A stretch of DNA of 64,000 nucleotides from Meiothermus sp. Pnk-1 (GTDB taxonomy: Bacteria; Deinococcota; Deinococci; Deinococcales; Thermaceae), in the NCBI RefSeq assembly GCF_003226535.1, contig NZ_QKOB01000001.1:124001-188000 (forward strand). The letters are read 5' to 3'. The notes under the pieces are model-generated. The model did not search any database, was not told the origin of the DNA, and saw only the letters and a list, made by a program, of their open reading frames with translations. Each line of letters starts with the position of its first letter. Positions within the stretch are counted from its first letter, which is position 1. A program made the position numbers and the translations under genes. This document shows, piece after piece, positions 16,903-24,799 of this stretch.

Positions 16903-18260
16903 CGCACCTCCCGCAACGCCCCGGTCACCCGGAAGTTGATGAGGCTAATGGCCACGGTGATGACGAAGATGATCACCGAGATAGCCCCACCCAGCCCATA
17001 AGCCTGCCCGCCGTCGGCCTGGAAGGCGGTCTTGTAAGCCCAGGAGATGAGAATGTCGGTGGATTGGGCGGTGGAAGGCCGCCCCTGGGCGGCGGGCCCT
17101 CCCCCGGTGAGGAGGTAGATGAGGCCGAAGTTGTTGAAGTTGAAGGCGAAGGAGCCCAGGAGCAGGGGGGTGAAGGGCTGCCGCAGCAGGGGCAGGGTGA
17201 TGCCGGTGAGGGTCTGCCAGCCCGTGGCCCCGTCGATCTTGGCGGCCTCGTACACGTCGTCGGGGATGGTGGTGAGGGCGCCCAAGGTAGCGGTCATCCA
17301 GTAAGGGAAGCCCAGCCACAGGCTGGTGAGGAGCACCGCCACCTTGGCCCATTCGGGGTCGGTGAGCCAGGGGATGGGGTAGGTGCCCAGCAGCCCCAAC
17401 AGGCGGTTCACCGGGCCGAAATTCACGTTGAGCATCGCACTCCACACCTGGTAGCTGATCACCCCTGGGATAGCCCAGGAGATGATCAGGGCGGTGCGGT
17501 AAAAGCCGCGCAGCTTGAGCTGTTTGTTGCTGAGCAGCAGCCCCAAGATGAGTCCGGCCAGGGCCCCTACCGCCACCGCGCCCGCCGCGAAGGCCACGTT
17601 CCACACGAACACCGGCCAGAGGATGGTGCTGGCTCGGGAGAAGATCTCCACGTAGTTGCCGAAACCGATGAAGCGGTAGGCGTTGATGTGATAGGCCAGG
17701 TTGGGGGTGAAGGGCGGAGGGGCATTCAGCACGATCTGGGGGCCTTCGACCCGGATTACCCTCACGGTGGCCCGCTGGATGGTGGTGGTGATCTCCAGGC
17801 GCTCGCCCGCACAGTCTGCTCTCTCGCAGCGCAGGCTCTGGGCGGCATTGGAGGCGGCGATGAGGGTGTTGCCCTCCACCCGCACGATCGGGGTCTCGGT
17901 GGAGCGGTCGGCCTTGCCGTTCCTGAGCCCGGTGTAGTCGGTGAAGCCGAAGTAGACCGTGAGGATAATCGGGTACACCGTGAAGGCCAGCAAGAACACG
18001 ATGGCCGGGAGCAGGTAGTACCAATCGGCGATGAAGGGAAAGCGCCGGGCGAGCAAGACCGTGAGTGGCAACAGAAACACCGCGGTGAAGATCAAGGTGA
18101 GGTAGCCAGGATACTGGTTATCCAACGGGCGGGGGAATGCCGCTTGTAATCCCCAGTAGGTCAGCAGGCCGAGCACAAAGGACGCCACCAGGGCTCCGCC
18201 CAGCAGACCGATGGTCAGGAAAAAACCCCGCGCGCCGGGAGGGGATCGGTACATAGCCAA
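16899..18260 (-). CDS. malF: Maltose/maltodextrin ABC permease MalF
   Basis: This 453-residue permease has extra N-terminal membrane helices and a large periplasmic loop (about residues 110-200, RVEGNTLIAASNAAQSLRCERADC onward), as in MalF proteins that contact the binding protein. The EAA loop YEAAKIDGATGWQTLTGITLPLL is at about residues 338-360. Two Cys in RCERADC could form a periplasmic disulfide. Upstream lies a 197-bp gap with the terminator-like hairpin after malE. GGAGGA before the ATG is the ribosome binding site. Confidence 0.92.
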   Translation of the reverse strand: MAMYRSPPGARGFFLTIGLLGGALVASFVLGLLTYWGLQAAFPRPLDNQYPGYLTLIFTAVFLLPLTVLLARRFPFIADWYYLLPAIVFLLAFTVYPIILTVYFGFTDYTGLRNGKADRSTETPIVRVEGNTLIAASNAAQSLRCERADCAGERLEITTTIQRATVRVIRVEGPQIVLNAPPPFTPNLAYHINAYRFIGFGNYVEIFSRASTILWPVFVWNVAFAAGAVAVGALAGLILGLLLSNKQLKLRGFYRTALIISWAIPGVISYQVWSAMLNVNFGPVNRLLGLLGTYPIPWLTDPEWAKVAVLLTSLWLGFPYWMTATLGALTTIPDDVYEAAKIDGATGWQTLTGITLPLLRQPFTPLLLGSFAFNFNNFGLIYLLTGGGPAAQGRPSTAQSTDILISWAYKTAFQADGGQAYGLGGAISVIIFVITVAISLINFRVTGALREVR

Positions 18261-18422
18261 GTCCTCCTATTAGCTCAGGCAGATTCTAACGTGCTTCCAA
18301 AGAAAGTCTGGGCATGGGGAAGGGATTTTTTCGCGATCTACCCGCTTTTCTCCGCCTCGGGATAAATCCTTTTTGATAGGTTTTGATTTCGATAAGGTCA
18401 GGGCGAGGACGGGTAAAACTTT

Positions 18423-18447
18423 GGCCCCCACCGCACGGGTGGGGGCC
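18423..18447 (-). terminator. Hairpin after malE (attenuating terminator)
   Basis: GGCCCCCACC and GGTGGGGGCC form a perfect 10-bp stem with a 5-base loop, 10 bases past the malE stop in the direction of transcription, followed by AAAGTTTTAC. With no long T run it probably lets some transcription reach malF. It mirrors the hairpin in the first sugar operon. Confidence 0.65.
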
Positions 18448-18457
18448 AGCATGGAGC

Positions 18458-19654
18458 TTATTTGCCCGTGATGCCCTTACGAATCTCCGCCACCATGTCG
18501 TCAACGATCTTCTGGACGTTGGTGTCGGGCTTCTGGACGGCCTGCTGGATGGCGTTGCCCCAGGGGCCCCAGACCTTGCCCATCTCGGGGATGTTGGGCA
18601 TGGGGGTACCGCTGGCGATGACCGGCGAGAACCCAGCCACTACGGGATCGTTTTTCAGCTTGGCCACCGCAGCCTTGGAGACCGGGATGCGCCCCCCGGC
18701 TTGGTTGAAGGAGATCTGGCTTTGTTCGCTCACGAGGAGCTTGGCAAAGTTAGCGGCAGCGGTCTTGTTCTTGGAGTAGGCGTTGATGGCTACCCCCTGT
18801 ACACCTACAAAAGGCTTCCAGGCCGAGCCGCCGGGCGGGGTGGGGAAGGGGGCGATGCCAAAGTCGATCTTGGCTTTCTTGTAATCACCGATCGCCCAGG
18901 GGCCGTTGATGATCATAGCCAGCGAGCCGTCCTTGAAGGCCCCGTCGGCTACCCCGTAATCCACCCCCTCGGGGACCAGCTTGTACTTGTACCGCAGGTC
19001 CTTGATGAAGTTCAGCGCCTTGACCCCGGCCTCCCCGCCTAGGCGCACTTCGCCCGTATTGAGGTTTCCCCCGCTGCCGGCGAAAACCGAGGCCCCATAG
19101 GCCGCGAAGAAGCCGTAATTGAAGTAGGGATCGCCGATATTGTAGAGGAAGCCGAAGGTGTTGCCTTTGGTGTTGTCCTGGGCGATCTTGAGGAATTCGT
19201 CCCAGGTCTTGGGCGCGGCCTTGACGTACTTCTTGTTGTAGATGAGCGCTACCGACTCGGCGAACATGGGCAGGGCGAAGAGCTGGTTCTTGTAAGAAAG
19301 CGCTTGGGTTGCTACATCACTTAGCCCTTGCAGGTAGCTCGAGGTGGCGTATTTACCCATGGGCTCGAGCACCCCTGCCGAAGCCATAGCGCCCACCCAG
19401 TCGTGGGGGATGCTCACGATGAGGTCAGCCGCCTGGCCCTGCGGGGCGCCCAAGATGAACTTGTTCTGAATATCCCCGAACGGCACCTCTACCACTTCGA
19501 CCTGGGTGCCGCTGGTTTTCTTAAAGGTTTCCGCCTGCTGTTTGAGCCAGGCCAGTTCGGGGCCGCTGTAGTGGGTCCATACCGTGATCTTGCCCTGGGC
19601 CATAGCCAAGCCCATGGCCAACACGGCTACTGCTAGAAGGCTCCTTTTCATCAC
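18458..19654 (-). CDS. malE: Maltose/maltodextrin-binding protein MalE
   Basis: This exported binding protein (398 residues) has a signal peptide, MMKRSLLAVAVLAMGLAMAQ. The mature start KITVWTHYSGPELAWLKQQAETFKKTSG is typical of MalE. Inner motifs such as DLIVSIPHDWVGAMASAGVLEPM and NKYVKAAPKTWDEFLKIAQ also match the maltodextrin group. It is first in the minus-strand malE-malF-malG-GH13 operon. AAGGAGGAG precedes the ATG, and a LacI-family-like operator lies 32 bases upstream. As with the first operon, no ATPase gene is present. Confidence 0.92.
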   Translation of the reverse strand: MMKRSLLAVAVLAMGLAMAQGKITVWTHYSGPELAWLKQQAETFKKTSGTQVEVVEVPFGDIQNKFILGAPQGQAADLIVSIPHDWVGAMASAGVLEPMGKYATSSYLQGLSDVATQALSYKNQLFALPMFAESVALIYNKKYVKAAPKTWDEFLKIAQDNTKGNTFGFLYNIGDPYFNYGFFAAYGASVFAGSGGNLNTGEVRLGGEAGVKALNFIKDLRYKYKLVPEGVDYGVADGAFKDGSLAMIINGPWAIGDYKKAKIDFGIAPFPTPPGGSAWKPFVGVQGVAINAYSKNKTAAANFAKLLVSEQSQISFNQAGGRIPVSKAAVAKLKNDPVVAGFSPVIASGTPMPNIPEMGKVWGPWGNAIQQAVQKPDTNVQKIVDDMVAEIRKGITGK

Positions 19655-19685
19655 TCCTCCTTAGAACCGAACGACGCCAGCACTT

Positions 19686-19699
19686 TGGCAGCGCTTCCA
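19686..19699. promoter_or_regulatory. LacI-family-type operator upstream of malE
   Basis: TGGCAGCGCTTCCA is a near-perfect palindrome around CG (one mismatched pair) and is centred about 38 bases before the malE start. It matches the operator of the first sugar operon (TGGAAGCAATTCCA) in both outer arms and length. The exact promoter hexamers here are not clear (TTGTAT just upstream is a weak -10 candidate). Confidence 0.6.
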
Positions 19700-19868
19700 C
19701 ACGCATACAAAGCAGCCTTAGGTTTTTAGCTAGAGCCCCTCATGCCGCGTCGGGTACATTTTATGCCATTTGCCCTGGCCGTAAAGCAGGGACATATCTC
19801 CCTCGAGGATCGCTGGAGGCTCGATAGCCAAGGCTCGGCGGCACGTCGGACTCGTTCTTTGCAACGCT

Positions 19869-20588
19869 TTACTGCTTTTTGGGAGGCTGGCTAGGGCGCA
19901 GTTCGATCTGGCTGGGGATGGTGCGGGGGTTGCTGGTAAGGAGGTAGCGCACCGCCTCCACGATGTCCTCGGGCTGGATCTTCCACCCGGCGCCGGTGGA
20001 GTTGCCGCCAAAGGTAGTGTCTACTGAGCCAGGCAGGATGGTGCTCACCCGGATGCCGTAGTAGCGGAGGTCCTGCATCACGGCCTCCGAGAAGCCGATC
20101 AGGCCGAACTTGCTGGCGTTGTAGGCGGCACCCCCGGCGAAGGCGTTTTTCCCGGCCAGAGAGCCGATGTTGATGATGTAGCCGCCTCCTCGCCGCAGCA
20201 GGGCGGGAATGGCGGCGCGGGTCATGTAGAAGGGGCCGCTGAGGTTGGTCTCCAACACCTGTTGCCACTCCTCTGGGCTCAGGTCCTGAACGGGTTTGAA
20301 GATTCCCACCCCAGCGTTGTTGATCAGGTAATCGAGCCCGCCAAAGGTGGCCTCGAGCTGGGCCACCGCGCGCTCGGCGTCTTGGGGGCGGGTGACGTCC
20401 CCAGGTAGGCTCAGCACCTCCCCCCCGTTGGGCCGGGCGGATTTGAGTTCTTGCTCCACCTCGGCCAGCTGTTCCTGGCTGCGGGCAAACAAACCCACCC
20501 GCACGCCCTCCCAGGCCAGGGCTCGAGCTATGCTGCGGCCGATTCCACGGGAAGCCCCGGTGACTAAAGCGACTTTGCCCTTGAGCAT
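19869..20588 (-). CDS. Short-chain dehydrogenase/reductase (SDR, FabG-like)
   Basis: This classical SDR has 239 residues from MLKGKVALVTGASRGIG. It has the NADP-type glycine motif TGASRGIG, a basic RSQEQL segment after beta-2, LINNAGVGIF (NNAG), the catalytic Ser in IINIGSLAGKNAF and YNASKFGLIGF (YxxxK). The C-terminal domain includes VSTILPGSVDTTF. The substrate cannot be told. The start was set at ATG 20,588, because upstream in-frame residues do not belong to the fold and overlap the cytochrome gene. Confidence 0.9.
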   Translation of the reverse strand: MLKGKVALVTGASRGIGRSIARALAWEGVRVGLFARSQEQLAEVEQELKSARPNGGEVLSLPGDVTRPQDAERAVAQLEATFGGLDYLINNAGVGIFKPVQDLSPEEWQQVLETNLSGPFYMTRAAIPALLRRGGGYIINIGSLAGKNAFAGGAAYNASKFGLIGFSEAVMQDLRYYGIRVSTILPGSVDTTFGGNSTGAGWKIQPEDIVEAVRYLLTSNPRTIPSQIELRPSQPPKKQ

Positions 20589-20628
20589 ATCCTCAATGTA
20601 AATCTGTTCGGCGGAGTTTGCGAGGCCC

Positions 20629-21042
20629 CTACTGAGCGGGCTTATACAGGTCCACACCGCCTGCTTTGTCCAGCGACTGCTGCAAGAAAGCGGGGTCTAC
20701 CAGGGGTTTGCTGTTGGGATCGCCCGGCAGGGTTCCGGCGAAGACCTCGAGCACATCGGTGTAGCCATCGCCATCGGAGTCTTTGTTGGCCTTGAGCGCA
20801 TCGTAAAGGGCCTGAGCGATGTTGCCCTTGAAGTGCGCGCGCACGTTCTCCCCGAAAGGATTCCAGGGCGCGCCGCCGTTAGGGCTCACGTGGCAGTAAA
20901 TGCAGCCTACGGTGCGGGTGTTGTCCTTGTCAGCGACCAGGTGGAATTGGGCGATGGCCTGGAGGCGGTAGGGGGGACGAGCCACGGCGACGGAGACCAT
21001 CAATAAGCTAACCAGTGCAAGAGCTGTGCAGATCTTTCTCAT
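20629..21042 (-). CDS. Exported mono-heme c-type cytochrome-like protein with Asp-rich calcium motif
   Basis: This 137-residue protein has a signal peptide, MRKICTALALVSLLMVSVAVA, and one CxxCH heme motif (CIYCH, Cys47-His51). It also has DSDGDGYTDVLE near residue 90, a thrombospondin-type/EF-hand-like calcium motif often seen in exported heme proteins. Heme attachment outside the membrane is inferred from the export signal; no oxidase or partner gene is adjacent. A good ribosome site (GGAGG) precedes the ATG. Confidence 0.8.
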   Translation of the reverse strand: MRKICTALALVSLLMVSVAVARPPYRLQAIAQFHLVADKDNTRTVGCIYCHVSPNGGAPWNPFGENVRAHFKGNIAQALYDALKANKDSDGDGYTDVLEVFAGTLPGDPNSKPLVDPAFLQQSLDKAGGVDLYKPAQ

Positions 21043-21304
21043 AAAAACCTCCTACCCGAGGTGCTCAGCGATGAACGTAGCATAGGGCCTCTTTTGGGAT
21101 TCGTATAGCCTGGGCTCAACTAATGTGCCCTGGGCGATGCCGGCTGCTACCGCTAGGAACTCGTCGCTGGCGCTACAGCTCGCGGTTCGCCAAGACCTCA
21201 CCCGCGGGTGACGCCTCGCTTGATGCCGCTAGCCGAACCGGGGACGACCCCCTTTCCGCTGCCATGCCGCGCCAAACCGTAGACGGGATGGATGTAGCAA
21301 ACCC

Positions 21305-22570
21305 CTACTCGAGCGCCACGATTTCCCGGGGGGGCGGGCCGTTTCGGTGCGCCTCGAGCAATGCGCGTAGGGCTTTACCCCGGTGCGAATAGCGGGCCTT
21401 TTCCTCCAGGCTCATCTCGGCGAAGGTTTTTCCGGCTTCGGGCACGTAGAAAAGAGGATCGTAGCCGAAGCCGCCTTCGCCGCGTGGCGCTTCCAGGATG
21501 AGGCCGTGGGCTTCTCCGCGGTAGGCCTCGAGGTGCCCATCCGGGTAGGCCAGCACCAGCACCGCCACGAACCTGGCCCGGCGCTCCTCGCCCTTGACGT
21601 GCTTGAGGCGGTCCAGCAGGTAGAGGTTGCGCTCGATGTCGCTGGATTTGCCGCCGTAGCGGGCCGAGTACACCCCGGGCTCGCCCTGAAGGGCTTCCAC
21701 CTCGAGCCCCGAGTCATCGGCCAGCGCGGGTATCCCTACCTGCTTGGTGGCGAAGGCGGCTTTGAGCATGGCGTTATCCTCGAAGGTCGAGCCGTCCTCG
21801 TGGGGCATCTTGAAGGGGTAATCCAGCAACGAGAACAACTGCCAGCCCAGGGGGGCTAGGCCTTCGCGCAGTTCCTTGAATTTTCCGGCGTTGGAAGTAG
21901 CTACCAGGACACGCATAGGAAGAACAGGTGGGGGACTGGGGGGGTCGGGTTTGGCGACCTCGGGTTGGGGCTTGGTGGGCTCGGATCGGGGGTTGAAGGC
22001 TGCCTGGGCTTGTACCAGGCGTTCCACTGCCCGCCGCCAGGGAGAGACGGCTTCGCGCTCCTCAGGGGTCATGTCGGCTAGGGTCTTGCCGATTTCGGTG
22101 ACGAAGAAAAGGGGATCATAGCCGATTCCGCCCTGACGCTCCACGCGCTGAAGGATAAGACCGGCGACCTCGCCCTGGAAAACCTCGAGCGCCCCGGAGG
22201 GCTGGGCCAAGGCCACCACCGTGATGAAGCGGGCCCCACGGCGCTCGATGGGCAGGCCGCGCAGCCGCTCCAAAAGGCGCAGGTTGCGCTCCAAGGCGGT
22301 ATTCCAGGGGCCAAAGTGCACCGAGTAGTGCTCGAGCTTGCCGTTTACCTGTAGCTCGAACACCGACTCATCGGCAATGGCCGGGATGCCGCTGGCTTTG
22401 GCGGCGGCGGCGGCCCGCACCAGGGCGCTATCTAAAGGGCTCAGGTGGGGCACTTCGGGGATGGACACCTGCACTTCAGCCAGCGAGATCACCTGCCAGC
22501 CCAGCGGGCGCAACAACTCTTGGAGCCGCTGGGCCTTGCGGGGGTTGGTGGTGGTCGCCAGGACACGCAT
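21305..22570 (-). CDS. rdgB: Tandem RdgB/HAM1 fusion: degenerate N-terminal copy plus canonical XTP/dITP pyrophosphatase
   Basis: The C-terminal half (about residues 217-421) is a standard RdgB starting MRVLVATSNAGKFKELREGL. It carries STFEDNAMLKA, the catalytic ALADDSGLEV and GEGGFGYDPLF, and would hydrolyse dITP/XTP to monophosphates. The N-terminal half (residues 1-190) aligns along its whole length (MRVLATTTNPRKAQRLQELL, GGIGYDPLF), but the active segment reads AIADESVFEL. A Pro-rich linker (PDPPSPPPVLP) joins the halves. The usual family length is about 200, so this is a fused duplication whose first copy has probably lost catalysis. It lies 21 bases after rph in the same direction. Confidence 0.9.
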   Translation of the reverse strand: MRVLATTTNPRKAQRLQELLRPLGWQVISLAEVQVSIPEVPHLSPLDSALVRAAAAAKASGIPAIADESVFELQVNGKLEHYSVHFGPWNTALERNLRLLERLRGLPIERRGARFITVVALAQPSGALEVFQGEVAGLILQRVERQGGIGYDPLFFVTEIGKTLADMTPEEREAVSPWRRAVERLVQAQAAFNPRSEPTKPQPEVAKPDPPSPPPVLPMRVLVATSNAGKFKELREGLAPLGWQLFSLLDYPFKMPHEDGSTFEDNAMLKAAFATKQVGIPALADDSGLEVEALQGEPGVYSARYGGKSSDIERNLYLLDRLKHVKGEERRARFVAVLVLAYPDGHLEAYRGEAHGLILEAPRGEGGFGYDPLFYVPEAGKTFAEMSLEEKARYSHRGKALRALLEAHRNGPPPREIVALE

Positions 22571-22591
22571 TCCTCTTTAGCCTACCCAATT

Positions 22592-23299
22592 TCAGGGGAG
22601 CGCTTGGTGTATACGGCGCACCAGCTCAGGGATGAAGCCTAGGCCGATCTCGAGCATCTGCTTGTACACCGGCTGGGGTACTGCCCGGCCTTCACCCCCG
22701 CCGTGCACCTCGATCACCTCGCCTTCTTTGGTCGCGACGACGGTCAGGTCGGCCCAAGCATTTTCGTCTTCCACATGGGTGAGATCCAGCAGGATGCGCT
22801 CCTGGCCAAACCAACCCAGGCTGATGGCGGCAAATTCCTGCAAAGGCCACTCGTCCAGGGCCCCCGAGCGCACCATCCTATCGAGGGCTTGGTGCAAAGC
22901 TGCATAGCCCCCGATCAGCGAGGCCACGCGGGTTCCTCCGTCGGCCTGGAGCACATCGGCATCGATCACCACCGTCTTGCCGGGGAGCAAGCCGAGGTTC
23001 AATACCGCGCGGAAGGCCCGGCCCATAAACCGCTGGATCTCAGCGGTGCGCCCCGAGAGCTTTTGCCGTTCGCGTTCTTTGCGCTCCTTGGTAGAGCGGG
23101 GTAGTAGGTTATACTCGGTCATCAGCCAGCCCTCGCGCGATTTGACGTGGCGGGGCACCCCGTCGGTGAGAGAGGCTGTGACCAGCACTTTGGTATGGCC
23201 CAATTCTACTAGCGCCGAACCTTCGGCGTAGAGGTTATAGCCGATTTGAATGGAAAGCGGGCGCATCTGAAGGGGAGTACGGCCGTCTTTACGGTTCAT
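22592..23299 (-). CDS. rph: Ribonuclease PH
   Basis: This phosphorolytic 3'-5' exoribonuclease trims tRNA precursors. The 235-residue protein has the family blocks GSALVELGHTKVLVTASL, EYNLLPRSTKER, SGRTAEIQRFMGRAFR and TVVIDADVLQADGGTRVAS. It forms a probable operon with the RdgB fusion, a pairing common in bacteria. The ATG at 23,299 fits the usual N-terminus (MNRKDGRTPLQMRPL). Confidence 0.96.
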   Translation of the reverse strand: MNRKDGRTPLQMRPLSIQIGYNLYAEGSALVELGHTKVLVTASLTDGVPRHVKSREGWLMTEYNLLPRSTKERKERERQKLSGRTAEIQRFMGRAFRAVLNLGLLPGKTVVIDADVLQADGGTRVASLIGGYAALHQALDRMVRSGALDEWPLQEFAAISLGWFGQERILLDLTHVEDENAWADLTVVATKEGEVIEVHGGGEGRAVPQPVYKQMLEIGLGFIPELVRRIHQALP

Positions 23300-23429
23300 C
23301 TAAGGCTGAATGGTACCACGTTGAGGCCTAAAAATGCGCGGGCTCGAGGGGGGGTAAGAGCTGTCGCTTGCTTCCCGAGCGTGGGACCGCTAGAATACCT
23401 AAGCGTTCGCCCTTAGGCGGACCGGTCTT

Positions 23430-23504
23430 GCCGAAGTAGCTCAGCGGTAGAGCACTCGATTCGTAATCGAGCGGTCGTGGGTTCAAATCCCACCTTCGGC
23501 TCCA
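23430..23504 (+). tRNA. tRNA-Thr(CGT)
   Basis: A full cloverleaf is readable: acceptor GCCGAAG/CTTCGGC, D-arm GCTC/GAGC, anticodon stem CTCGA/TCGAG around loop TTCGTAA (anticodon CGT), T-arm GTGGG-TTCAAAT-CCCAC and encoded CCA. Its last 45 bases are the attL core of the adjacent prophage. Integration leaves the gene intact on this side. Confidence 0.96.
23460..23504 (+). repeat. attL: Prophage attachment site attL (45-bp core)
   Basis: The sequence from the anticodon loop to the CCA end of tRNA-Thr recurs exactly at 60,160-60,204; the bases flanking both copies differ. The integrase gene lies just inside. This is the usual geometry of a tyrosine-recombinase prophage in a tRNA gene. Confidence 0.93.
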
Positions 23505-23537
23505 AAAAAATATCCGTGTAGAACGATGTAAAATGTG

Positions 23538-23568
23538 ATAACCGGGAGTTGCAATGACTCCCGGTTAT
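23538..23568. terminator. Bidirectional terminator between tRNA-Thr and integrase
   Basis: ATAACCGGGAGT / ACTCCCGGTTAT forms a perfect 12-bp stem with loop TGCAATG. It lies after the tRNA (plus strand) and after the integrase (minus strand). A related hairpin follows the broken integrase at 61,949-61,975. Confidence 0.7.
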
Positions 23569-23574
23569 TGATTC

Positions 23575-23596
23575 CTGACGGCAACCTGACGGCAAC
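23575..23596 (+). promoter_or_regulatory. Tandem 11-bp repeat, probable integrase arm-type sites (attL side)
   Basis: CTGACGGCAAC occurs twice without a gap, just past the integrase stop and 70 bases from the att core. The same pair lies 84 bases from attR (60,055-60,076), and again behind the related integrase remnant (61,919-61,940, reverse orientation). The distribution points to integrase arm binding. Confidence 0.6.
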
Positions 23597-23601
23597 GCTC
23601 C

Positions 23602-24765
23602 TTAAGCGGTGGGTCTGTCCTCCCTGGGGCCAAGCAACTCACCAACGGCCAGGGCGGCTTTTTTACGCTGCGCCCTGAACAGATGTTGGTACGTTTGTTG
23701 GGTGAAGGCTACGCTGGCGTGCCCTACCCGCTCTGAGACTACCTTGGGATCAACCCCGGCCAGGGCCAGCAGAGAGACGTGAGTATCCCGTAAATCATGG
23801 AAGCGAATTTCTTTGACTTTAGCCCGCTTGATGATGGCTAGAAACTCCCGACGCAGGTTGCTCGGCTCGACGGGGGTTCCCACAGAAGTTGTAAACACCC
23901 AGCCCTCGTCAGCCCAGGCGTCCCCTATCCCCAGGCGATCCTTTTCTTGCCGCTCCCGATGTTGCTGCAACACCTCAAGCACATCGCTTGAAACGTCTAC
24001 CGGACGGCTCGAGCGGTACGTTTTAGGGGATTGAACAACCCGCTTGCTGCCAGCTTTGGTGAGGTTTTGCCGCACCCAGATCGCGCCTTCCTGCCAATCA
24101 ATGTCCGCCCACTTCAGCCCTAGCAGTTCGCCTCGGCGCATCCCGGTCATGAGGGCCAAGAAAAAAAGGGCATACAAGCGGGAGTGTTGAGCCTCAGCCA
24201 GGAAGCGCCAGACTTCCTCGGGCGTCCACACCTCACCGGTGTAGCGCGGTGCCTGAGGGGGCTTGACCCGGTCCGCTGGGTTCCAGGGCAACAATCCCCA
24301 ACGCACGGCGTCCTCGAGCGCGGCGTGCAAGGTCCGATGCACCAGCCGGACGGTCGTTGGGGAGAGGGTCTTAAGCCGCTTGGGGTCATTGGGGTGAATG
24401 CGCTTCTTAAGCAAATCAGCGTAAAGGTGAGTCAAGTGCAGCGGCTGTAAGCGCTGCACCGCTATATCCCCCAATATAGGGATTGCGTGTTTCTCAAGGG
24501 CGACTTTGTACCCGTAATGGGTGGTAGGTTTGACCCGGCGCTCTACTGAAGCCAGCCAGCGCTCACAAAACTCTTTGAGGGTGATCCGGTCGGGGTCAGG
24601 GAGCAAATTGCGGCCATAGGCCACCAGCAACTCAGCTAGCTTCTTGGCGGCTTCTTTGCGGGTCTTGGCGTACCCCCGGTGGCGCTTACCGCTGATCATC
24701 AACGAATACTCGTAGCGCCCGTCTGCGCGTTTGTAGATGGTGCCTTCATTGTTGGCGCGTTTCAT
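23602..24765 (-). CDS. int: Phage integrase, tyrosine recombinase
   Basis: This 387-residue protein catalyses site-specific integration at tRNA-Thr. An AP2-like arm-binding N-terminus (MKRANNEGTIYKRADGRYEYSLMI) is followed by the SAM-like core-binding domain (about residues 65-165) and the catalytic domain. All catalytic residues are visible: Arg in TGMRRGELLGLKW, His-x-x-Arg in RFHDLRDTHVS, His in RVGHASVAF and the Tyr nucleophile in TQQTYQHLF. It is transcribed towards attL. A related, broken copy lies at 61,437-61,913. Confidence 0.95.
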   Translation of the reverse strand: MKRANNEGTIYKRADGRYEYSLMISGKRHRGYAKTRKEAAKKLAELLVAYGRNLLPDPDRITLKEFCERWLASVERRVKPTTHYGYKVALEKHAIPILGDIAVQRLQPLHLTHLYADLLKKRIHPNDPKRLKTLSPTTVRLVHRTLHAALEDAVRWGLLPWNPADRVKPPQAPRYTGEVWTPEEVWRFLAEAQHSRLYALFFLALMTGMRRGELLGLKWADIDWQEGAIWVRQNLTKAGSKRVVQSPKTYRSSRPVDVSSDVLEVLQQHRERQEKDRLGIGDAWADEGWVFTTSVGTPVEPSNLRREFLAIIKRAKVKEIRFHDLRDTHVSLLALAGVDPKVVSERVGHASVAFTQQTYQHLFRAQRKKAALAVGELLGPREDRPTA

Positions 24766-24799
24766 AATAGGGGTTGTTCAGTGGGGGACGATTGACGAT

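Noticed and set aside
21043-21304. Possible small gene on the plus strand between the cytochrome and RdgB genes
   Set aside because: The frame at 21,123-21,392 is Arg/Ser-rich, runs into the RdgB coding region and has no ribosome site or domain. I see no supported feature in this 262-bp gap.
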